A stretch of DNA of 12,978 nucleotides from NCBI GenBank assembly GCA_022565415.1, contig JAIUMT010000071.1:1-12978 (forward strand), in the 5' to 3' direction. Positions 6,759 to 12,978 of this stretch are shown piece after piece. The stretch is from Balneolales bacterium (GTDB lineage Bacteria; Bacteroidota; Rhodothermia; Balneolales; HLUCCA01). The notes under the pieces are model-generated. The model saw nothing but the letters and a program-made list of their open reading frames with translations, was not told the origin of the DNA and did no database searches. The first letter of the stretch is position 1. Each line of letters begins with the position of its first letter. Made by a program: the position numbers and the translations under genes.

Positions 6759-6938
6759 AATGGTAATTTTGGGGTGCCAGCGATTGATATCCATATTTTT
6801 TCCCTTAAATCTAACTAGGCAACAGATCGCAAACGGCAATAATTAAGTAGCAAAAGATCAGTTCAAGGTATATGTATTTAAACTCCATAATATTACATCG
6901 CCAGCGCATAAAGTATCACCCCTTTTCGTGATATTTCA

Positions 6939-7574
6939 CTACTTATCGAGGTACTTCAGCACCGCTTCCGTCTTCGTTCGCACCTGAAGCTTCCCATATA
7001 TGTTTCGGATGTGTGTTTTCACCGTATCCATACTCACAAAAAGCTGATCTGCAATTTCTTTATAAATGTATCCGGAGGCTAGCAGTGCCAGGATTTCCTG
7101 TTCGCGTACTGTCAGAAGTCCTAACTTGCTATCTTTTGGAGAGACCCTCCGAAACGATTGCACCACTTTCCGGGCAATAGGAGCACTCATCGGAGCACCA
7201 CCTTGGTTTGCATCACGCAGAGACTCCATAATTTCGTCGGGTGAGGTGGACTTCAGCAAGTAACCAACAGCCCCAGCCTCAAGTGACTCAAAAATACGGT
7301 CATTGTCTTCATACACCGTTAGCATTACAACATGAATATCCGAAATGATTCCCCTTAGCCTTCTTAAACATTCGATTCCATCCATTTCAGGCAGGTTGAT
7401 ATCCATCAAAACAACATCAGGTCGTTTGATGGGTAAATCCGAAAGCGCATCTTCTGCATTTGAGTAGGCACTCACACACCGAAAACCTTCTGCACTTTCA
7501 AACAGGATGATGAACATATTTCGTATGCGTTCGTCATCTTCTACTATTGATACCCGAATTGTTTGTTTATTCAT
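6939..7574 (-). CDS. LuxR/NarL-family response regulator
   Basis: From the ATG at 7574-7572 (MNKQTIRVSIVEDDE) this is a 211-residue response regulator. The receiver domain (about 6-120) has the acidic pocket E12/D13/D14, phospho-acceptor D58 in 'VVLMDINLPEMDG', T86 in 'VVMLTVYED' and K108 in 'YLLKST'. A linker leads to the LuxR-type helix-turn-helix (about 147-208) with 'LTVREQEILALLASGYIYKE' and 'VSMDTVKTHIRNIYGKL'. It would be phosphorylated by the kinase encoded immediately upstream and then bind DNA as a dimer. An in-frame TTG directly after the kinase stop codon (7622) could extend it by 16 residues, but those have no likeness to receiver domains. The kinase stop and this start are 48 bases apart, so the two form an operon. 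Confidence 0.95.
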   Translation of the reverse strand: MNKQTIRVSIVEDDERIRNMFIILFESAEGFRCVSAYSNAEDALSDLPIKRPDVVLMDINLPEMDGIECLRRLRGIISDIHVVMLTVYEDNDRIFESLEAGAVGYLLKSTSPDEIMESLRDANQGGAPMSAPIARKVVQSFRRVSPKDSKLGLLTVREQEILALLASGYIYKEIADQLFVSMDTVKTHIRNIYGKLQVRTKTEAVLKYLDK

Positions 7575-7622
7575 AGCGTGCTTTTTATACCAAAATCTAG
7601 CCCGATTATCCGTGCCGAACAA

Positions 7623-10600
7623 TCACCCTTTCGGGTTAGGCTGAATGTTCCATATCACTCGGATTTCTGTGCCGCGCTGAAGCTCCGATGTTAACTCGAA
7701 CTTCGCCAGAATAGTCTCAGCTCTGTTTTTCATCGTCTCTAAGCCCTGACCAAACGTCCGCCTGTCCAATTCATCAAAACCAATCCCATCATCCACTATT
7801 ATCAAATAAAAACGCGTCTCATCCAAACGCAGATGTACTTGAATTTCCTCGCAAAAGGAGTATTTAGCCGCATTATTTAATGCTTCTTTCAGAATGAAAA
7901 TCAAATTCGTTCGTACGCTTGATGCAATTTTTACCTCTGGAAACTCGTCGCTAGCATAAATTCTACATGGAATTTGAACCTTCTGACAAAACCGTTCGCT
8001 GTATTGAATCATGAAATCGGTTAGATTATTCAGCGTATCATTTTGTGGATTCAAAGACCACACGATTTCATTAAAGTTTTGGATGATGTCTTTTGTTTCA
8101 ACCGATATTTCGTCGAACTTACTTCTGATTTTTTCCGGGATTGTCTTGTCTTGTTTCGCAAATTCGCTCATGAGCCTGATTTGCGTGAGACGAGATCCTA
8201 AATCATCGTGCATATCTCTGGAAATTCGAAGCCGCTCTTGGTCAACCGCCATTTTGTATTCCAACATTCGCACCTGTTTTCGGTGTTTGCGCTCAGATAT
8301 AAACCAAACTACAAAAGCGATTGTCGAAAAGGCCAGCATTATGCTTAACGCCCTGAACCAAAACGTCATCCAAAACGGAGGCAAAACTAATACGCCGATT
8401 CTAGCCGGAATTTCACTCCAAACACCATCATTATTACTCCCCATCACTTCGAGTGTATACGAACCAGGATCCAAATTTGTAAACGAAATCTCGCGGCGGG
8501 TTCCAATGTTTGTCCATTCCTGCAAAAACGGCGGAAATCGATACTTATACTGATTTTTATCGGTTCCAGAAAACTCCAATGCAGCAAACTCAAACCCGAT
8601 AATGTTTTGGTCCCAATCGACCCGCAAGGTCATGCTTCCATCCTCATTCTCCGAAAACCATTCGGAACCATATGGCAATACACTTCGGTTCATCACCGAA
8701 ATATCGGTTAAAGAAACCGTTGGCAAGGCCGGATTCAACGTAATATCGTTGGGATTAAAAAGATTACATCCGAATGAGCCGCACATAAGGAGGCGACCGT
8801 CTTCGAACTGATAATGCTGTCGTCTGTTGAACTCATCCGACTGAAGTCCGTCGCTGCGTGTAAAATTCAGGATTTCGAATGTATCCGGATCCATTCTGAT
8901 GATGCCTTTGTTCGAACTCATCCACAAATGTCCCGATGAATCGGGGTAAATGGAGTAGATTACATTGTTTGGCAGGCCATCTTGCTCCGTGAATCGCAGC
9001 ACAGATCCGGTTTGTAAGTTGATTCGGTTAAGCCCGCCTCCATCCGTTCCTACCCAAATGTATTTCTCTGGATTTCGCATGTCTTGGGATATACTCAAAA
9101 TATGATTTGATGAAATAGTATTAACATCAGAGCTACCGTACGCAAACGAGCGTTGCTGCTGCGTTTCGGTGTTGTATGAAGCTAGTCCGTGTTCGGTTGA
9201 ACCAAACCAGTACGTAGTATTGATTTTCCTCACTACCGTTAATTGTTCGAAAACGGGGAGATTTCGGTCGAACGTGAAATCGGGGAATATCTGGAGTAAT
9301 GGCAGATGATATGTTGTACCCGCTTCAGGCTCAAAATGGACTAATCCTTCTGATAGGAGCACGTTATAATGCCCTTCAACATCACGATCCATCCAAAATG
9401 ATGAATACGTATTTTGGTCTTGTGGTGGCACGGTGATTATATGCCTTTGGATGCGTTGCTCGTCGAGATTCAGGTTAAATAAGCCTAATCGTCGGGTTAA
9501 TACCCATCGCTCTGTTGGCGACACATAGTCAACATATAATATATCTCCGAAAATTCGTGGGAAACCGAAGTAGTTTTCAGCTTCCATTAATTGGTGAAAT
9601 CCGGGGGCCACCACATCGAAGAATCGTTCTGATGTAAAGCCGAAACGGGTCGTATTCGGATTGAACTTATACATGCCATAACCGGAGGTTCCGATCCAAA
9701 AAATGCCTGTTCTGTCGATAAATAACTGGTTTATTCCTCCATGCATTGCGAGTTCGACAACACGATTTTCGATTGGCAAATATTCATAAAGCCTGAAATC
9801 TCGAATAACCCAGAAACGTCCGAATTTGTCTTGTTGAAAGCTGATAATTGGGAACGACGCGTTGTTGAAGTTCGTGGGCATTCGATACTTCCGCAAGAGT
9901 TCACCATGCTCGCTAAATGTGTATAGTGTGTTATGCCCTGCCAGCATCCATTCATTGTTGTTTGATTTAAAAACATGGCTGATGCCCTGCTCATCGAGCT
10001 TTTCATTTATTGTGGTAAGTGGTCGCAGCACAGATTCAGCAGTATTATATTCGTAAATTCCACTATGAAGCGTGCTAAGGTATATTTTGGATTTATTATA
10101 ATCGGGTGGCACAAAAACCGATAGTATTCGAATTTCACTGCCTTCATTGAGGGGAATCTCATTGAGGTTTTTGAGGTCTGCCGACAACTCGAAAAGTCCG
10201 GTATTGGTGAAAATCAGCCATCCGTTTTCGTCGTTCCAGATAACTTTTTGAATACTGGAACTGTGAAATGAGTCAACATCTTGAAGTACTTTTTTTAGCC
10301 GAATAAATTTATCGTTGTGGGAATCGTAGAGATGCAATCCGCCGGGACTCGTTTCTACCCACAAGTTCTGCTTTTCGTCTTCTTGAATAAACGTGATGTA
10401 GTTGCTGCTGAGCGTGGTGCTATCTGATGGATTATTACGGAAAATCTTGAAGTTATATCCGTCGTAACGGCTTAGTCCGTCTTTGGTGCCAATCCATATA
10501 AACCCCTGTTGATCTTGCTCTAAATCGAAGACCAAGTTTTGGGAGAGTCCGTCGTCTGTGGTAATGTGAATGATGTTTTGCGAAACTTGGGCTACCAATC

Positions 10601-10646
10601 CTAACGGTAGTAAGAGAATTAAAAGAAGGGGTATTCTTTTTAGCAA
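7623..10646 (-). CDS. Y_Y_Y two-component sensor histidine kinase (HisKA_3 type) with extracellular propeller
   Basis: A 1007-residue sensor. It begins with a signal peptide (1-20, 'LLLILLLPLGLVAQ'). A long periplasmic sensor follows, made of two-component-regulator propeller repeats ('GFIWIGTKDGLSRYDGYNF' near 50, 'GIFWIGTSGYGMYKF', 'YIWVGTDGGGLNRIN', 'GHLWMSSNKGIIRMDPD'), then a Y_Y_Y immunoglobulin-like domain (~690-755) and one membrane helix (~763-783). The cytoplasmic part has the HisKA_3 dimerisation box 'RISRDMHDDLGSRL' with phospho-acceptor H813, the ATPase N box 'LKEALNNAAKYS' (919-930), G1 'DDGIGF' (952-957) and G2 'GQGLETM' (966-972). All key residues are present, so it should be an active kinase paired with the NarL-type regulator that follows. 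Propeller sensors of this class are best known for sensing glycans, but the ligand here is unknown. The start is TTG (10646-10644); no ATG precedes the signal peptide in frame. Confidence 0.95.
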   Translation of the reverse strand: MLKRIPLLLILLLPLGLVAQVSQNIIHITTDDGLSQNLVFDLEQDQQGFIWIGTKDGLSRYDGYNFKIFRNNPSDSTTLSSNYITFIQEDEKQNLWVETSPGGLHLYDSHNDKFIRLKKVLQDVDSFHSSSIQKVIWNDENGWLIFTNTGLFELSADLKNLNEIPLNEGSEIRILSVFVPPDYNKSKIYLSTLHSGIYEYNTAESVLRPLTTINEKLDEQGISHVFKSNNNEWMLAGHNTLYTFSEHGELLRKYRMPTNFNNASFPIISFQQDKFGRFWVIRDFRLYEYLPIENRVVELAMHGGINQLFIDRTGIFWIGTSGYGMYKFNPNTTRFGFTSERFFDVVAPGFHQLMEAENYFGFPRIFGDILYVDYVSPTERWVLTRRLGLFNLNLDEQRIQRHIITVPPQDQNTYSSFWMDRDVEGHYNVLLSEGLVHFEPEAGTTYHLPLLQIFPDFTFDRNLPVFEQLTVVRKINTTYWFGSTEHGLASYNTETQQQRSFAYGSSDVNTISSNHILSISQDMRNPEKYIWVGTDGGGLNRINLQTGSVLRFTEQDGLPNNVIYSIYPDSSGHLWMSSNKGIIRMDPDTFEILNFTRSDGLQSDEFNRRQHYQFEDGRLLMCGSFGCNLFNPNDITLNPALPTVSLTDISVMNRSVLPYGSEWFSENEDGSMTLRVDWDQNIIGFEFAALEFSGTDKNQYKYRFPPFLQEWTNIGTRREISFTNLDPGSYTLEVMGSNNDGVWSEIPARIGVLVLPPFWMTFWFRALSIMLAFSTIAFVVWFISERKHRKQVRMLEYKMAVDQERLRISRDMHDDLGSRLTQIRLMSEFAKQDKTIPEKIRSKFDEISVETKDIIQNFNEIVWSLNPQNDTLNNLTDFMIQYSERFCQKVQIPCRIYASDEFPEVKIASSVRTNLIFILKEALNNAAKYSFCEEIQVHLRLDETRFYLIIVDDGIGFDELDRRTFGQGLETMKNRAETILAKFELTSELQRGTEIRVIWNIQPNPKG

Positions 10647-10697
10647 CGATTTGGGATTAAATAAGAGTTTTCCGGAAGTATTATACCGAGAAAAAAT

Positions 10698-11055
10698 GAG
10701 AGCTTCTAAGAAAAGGATTGAAACGAGCCGATTTACGAGGGGTTGGTTATGTAATCTACCACCCCAATTCTAAGCAAATGCAGTTTGTCTTGTTCGAGCG
10801 AGTCAACTAAAAGCGTCACTTCCTCGTTAACTGCATCCACAACCGGCAAGGTTAGTTTAAACACCGCTCCTATTTTCAGTCTGGGTGGTGCAATATTATC
10901 CCCATCATGCAAACGCGCAAGCGTTCGGCTTAGCTCCAATCCAACTCCCATCCTTACATAATCGTTTTCATCACGCTTGATTCAATGAAATCTTTCAAAC
11001 ATGAATCTTCCGAACTGTAACTGAATTCCACGCTGTTGCAAGTATCCACATGCAC
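10698..11055 (-). pseudogene. Decayed fragment of a hybrid histidine kinase (HATPase_c end plus receiver end)
   Basis: The minus strand here reads as pieces of a kinase in shifting frames. One frame gives 'FERFH*IKRDENDYVRMGVG' then 'LELSRTLARLHDGDN' and 'GAVFKLTLP' (about 11000-10850). This is the F box, G2 box and final strand of a HATPase_c domain, with an in-frame TGA after FERFH. In the same frame 'LEQDKLHLLRIGVVDYITNP' (10800-10740) matches the C-terminal part of a receiver domain ('DKL.ALRIGVDDYxTKPF'). A stop follows at 10733, and another frame continues with 'LVNRLVSILFLEAL' (to 10698). Upstream, a further frame has 'VHVDTCNSV' (from 11055), like a damaged G1 box. The N-terminal receiver half, including the phospho-Asp, is missing. 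The G2 box differs from that of the intact neighbour, so this is not a duplicate of it but the remnant of another sensor. Confidence 0.7.
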
Positions 11056-11110
11056 CATATAAACCAGTACACAACTTGACATCAGTGTAAAGGGACACTT
11101 GCGCTAGATA

Positions 11111-11536
11111 TCAATGAGCCTTAGTGCCCTTTAGCTTTTTCCAGGCATAGGCACCGCCGGCAGCGGCAAGGAGTCCGAGTCCGCCGAGTGGAGCCTGGTC
11201 TGGTGAATCGGGTAATCCCGGAGGCTGAGCCAGAATCGTCTCGGTAAAAAACAGCAACGGCCCGATAAACAGAAAATATCGGACATTTGCCGTAAAACGC
11301 CTGAATACCTTTTGAGGTATTTGAAGTAAGGTGTGGGTGGCTTTATGTTCGTAATGACGATGTAGGGCTTTTACTTCGGCTCGAACCATGCATTTCTGAC
11401 AAAGCATCTTCGTTTCGGCTGCAACCCGGTGAAATGGTTTCAGTGTGACAATAAAACTAAACAATGGGTGGGGGTTACCGTTTAATGCATGACATCGTTC
11501 GCAGCATGGTGTATCGATTTTGGTGGTAATCTTCAT
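11111..11536 (-). CDS. Small membrane protein with PID-CTERM-like sorting tail (copy B) and Cys-rich N-terminus
   Basis: A 141-residue reading frame. Its last ~37 residues repeat the tail of copy A: 'QPPGLPDSPDQ' (104-114), 'APLGGLGLLAAAGGAYAW' (115-132), then basic 'KKLKGTKAH'. A hydrophobic segment 'YFLFIGPLLFFTETILAQ' (87-104) takes the signal-peptide position. The N-terminal 80 residues have no counterpart in copy A. They hold two cysteine pairs, C12xxC15 and C46xxC49, and many histidines (16, 23, 36, 59, 61, 64, 68), which hints at a zinc-binding cytoplasmic region, and are then strongly basic. No ATG, GTG or TTG lies in frame between codon 51 and the hydrophobic segment, so even the shortest start leaves a long basic n-region. 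The start at 11536 is therefore plausible but not certain. The gene follows the T9SS-tail protein by 72 bases. Function unknown. Confidence 0.6.
   Translation of the reverse strand: MKITTKIDTPCCERCHALNGNPHPLFSFIVTLKPFHRVAAETKMLCQKCMVRAEVKALHRHYEHKATHTLLQIPQKVFRRFTANVRYFLFIGPLLFFTETILAQPPGLPDSPDQAPLGGLGLLAAAGGAYAWKKLKGTKAH
11139..11230 (-). repeat. Sorting-tail coding repeat, copy B
   Basis: Partner of the repeat at about 6601-6692, same orientation, roughly 80% identical in DNA and only about two residue changes over the ~33 shared residues. Confidence 0.75.
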
Positions 11537-11608
11537 AGTATTTATAAATATGAGGTTATAAGATTGTCTCGTTACTCTTTCTTCCAGACGACTTATTTCT
11601 CCTGACCG

Positions 11609-12978
11609 TTATTTCATTAAGGTTAGCTTTCTTGTAAGTACCGTATTTCCTGCAGCCAGACGGTAGATGTACACGCCGCTTGCCAGTCCTGCACCGTTGA
11701 ATTGTACTTCGTGGATGCCGGCTTCAACCACGTCATTTACCAAAGTAGCTACCCGACGGCCAATCATATCGTACACCTCGAGGGTTACATTGCCGGTAAT
11801 TGGCAGCTCGTAACGAATAGTGGTGGTCGGATTAAACGGATTCGGATAATTCTGTCCTAGACTAAACTTCGTCGGCAGTGTTTCAGATTCATCAACATTT
11901 GTCGTTGAACCCGGCGAAATAGTAAGCGTAAAACGAGAAGATTTCCCATTCGCGGTTTTCATCACTTTCGGGGGAATTATACCATGCGCCGGAGCAGTCC
12001 ATTCTTCGGTCTGATCAGAATCAGGACGCACTTTAGCCAGCTCTGTCATCGTAAAGCTGATTTCCGACTGATTTCTGAGATTTACTTCTTCGCCACTTTG
12101 ATTGTCGCGGAGCAGGATCGTCCAGTCATCAGGCAGGACTTCGGTATTCCAGGACAGCCCAAACTCTCCGTTCAGATTACTGCCATCAAAGTCTATATCC
12201 ACAGAAACCGACTCCTCCAGCTCAACCGGTAGGGTATTAATATCGAGGGCGGTACCATCCTCCAAAACAGAATAAAGCATCAGGTAATCGGCACTTAGGG
12301 GCGAAAGTTTATACGTATCTATTGGATCTTTTTCGATGGATGCTCCCTCCGCAAACATGACCACGGCGCTATTGCTCCTGCCGTTGCCATCGAGGGTAAA
12401 GATGATCTGTGAGACCGGGGCTTCTTTACGTAATACTCCACCGTTTCCGCGCAATTCCCTGGTGAGACTGAGCGAAGCTCCCTCGTCCGTAGCTTTTACC
12501 CAAAATCCCTGCCACGGAGCAATAAAGGAGTCGGGCAAGGTACCAGAACTACCATTGTGACTTTGATAAGCATTGACGGCGGCGTTCCAGATGTAATAGG
12601 ATCCATCCATGTTGGTGCTGCTCCATCCGGAGAGATTGCTCCAGTTTAGCGGGAAAGGCCACGGATTACCCACTAAATTCCAGCCATCGCTGGCAGGGGT
12701 TTCTGTATCGGTAAAGGAGAGGGGCATGCTGATCTCACTGGTGTCTTCCCTTCCTTCCATAAACAAGGTTTTGGGGAATCCAGTACTGCCGGAGCTTTGG
12801 TCATAGTCGTCATCATCAAACACATACACGATAAAGCCTTTGCCCCTACCCGGAACCTCGTCGGCGTCGGCTATAGCTTCGAAGTTTCCGTTGTTTTCAT
12901 TCCAGATTAGAACATTGGGACTGCCGTAGTTGGGGGATTTTGCCCCTTCAAAACCCTGCGACCATAAATCTTTCAGTA
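11609..12978 (-). CDS. Large secreted protein with type IX secretion (Por) C-terminal sorting domain, 5' end outside window
   Basis: The frame is open from the right edge of the window to the TAA at 11611-11609, giving at least 455 residues; an internal GTG at 12829 is not the true start because the same protein context ('LIWNENNGNF', 'GKGFIVYVF') continues upstream of it. A 'GWNLVGNPWPFPLNW' segment and 'PWQGFWVKA' are typical of large surface proteins in Balneolota-like genomes. The last ~80 residues form the Por/T9SS type A sorting domain: 'FSLGQNYPNPFNPTTTIRYE', 'LEVYDMIGRRVATLV', 'GLASGVYIYRLAAG' and terminal 'LTRKLTLMK'. This tail is removed on export through the type IX system and the protein is released or anchored at the cell surface. 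The cargo is acidic and Ser/Asn-rich; no catalytic domain is visible in the part present. Confidence 0.92.
   Translation of the reverse strand, partial: LKDLWSQGFEGAKSPNYGSPNVLIWNENNGNFEAIADADEVPGRGKGFIVYVFDDDDYDQSSGSTGFPKTLFMEGREDTSEISMPLSFTDTETPASDGWNLVGNPWPFPLNWSNLSGWSSTNMDGSYYIWNAAVNAYQSHNGSSGTLPDSFIAPWQGFWVKATDEGASLSLTRELRGNGGVLRKEAPVSQIIFTLDGNGRSNSAVVMFAEGASIEKDPIDTYKLSPLSADYLMLYSVLEDGTALDINTLPVELEESVSVDIDFDGSNLNGEFGLSWNTEVLPDDWTILLRDNQSGEEVNLRNQSEISFTMTELAKVRPDSDQTEEWTAPAHGIIPPKVMKTANGKSSRFTLTISPGSTTNVDESETLPTKFSLGQNYPNPFNPTTTIRYELPITGNVTLEVYDMIGRRVATLVNDVVEAGIHEVQFNGAGLASGVYIYRLAAGNTVLTRKLTLMK

Noticed and set aside
1..12978. tRNA, rRNA, CRISPR array or transposase genes
   Set aside because: I looked for cloverleaf-like GTTCRA arms, regular spacer arrays and transposase motifs and saw none; the only regular array is the spacer-free 9-bp tandem repeat.

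Overview
The window looks like a chromosomal segment of an FCB-group bacterium, most likely Balneolota or a close relative (Rhodothermota/Bacteroidota). Three things point there: a C-terminal Por/type IX secretion sorting domain of the 'QNYPNPFNPTT...YDMIGRRVATLV' type, matches to the Bacteroidetes -33 TTTG / -7 TAnnTTTG promoter, and a Y_Y_Y-propeller histidine kinase. Base composition is moderate to AT-rich, and Shine-Dalgarno signals are mostly weak. The taxonomic placement is inference from these signatures only.

Left part (1-4830). A partial luciferase-like flavin monooxygenase runs leftwards off the window. Divergent from it, after a ~400 bp gap, is a formyltransferase with an intact N/H/D catalytic triad. 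Next on the + strand come a hexapeptide-repeat acyltransferase, a WecG/TagA/CpsF-type glycosyltransferase and a UDP-glucuronate 4-epimerase-like enzyme. The last two overlap by ATGA. This reads as the distal end of a surface-polysaccharide or glycolipid locus, closed by a strong intrinsic terminator at 4939-4983.

Middle part (4831-6575). A convergent, AT-rich, repeat-bearing intergenic region holds short direct repeats and a perfect 9-bp tandem array (six copies). It separates the polysaccharide genes from a short AraC-type regulator on the minus strand. That regulator has a good Bacteroidetes-type promoter ~165 bp upstream, with a small dyad at the predicted transcription start. About 500 further bases show no gene.

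Right part (6576-12978, all minus strand). In transcription order this contains: a large secreted protein with a T9SS tail (5' end outside the window); a small protein with a PID-CTERM-like sorting tail; a decayed fragment of a different, hybrid histidine kinase; an intact 1007-residue Y_Y_Y sensor kinase; its abutting LuxR/NarL response regulator; and a second small protein with the same PID-CTERM-like tail. The two tails are nearly identical in protein, while their DNA differs mostly at silent positions, so the tail is under protein-level selection.

The most interesting reading is a two-component system bracketed by two minimal proteins with an exosortase-type sorting tail, close to polysaccharide genes. 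This resembles in outline the proteobacterial PEP-CTERM/EPS/Prs arrangement. No exosortase gene is in the window, so the link is a hypothesis.
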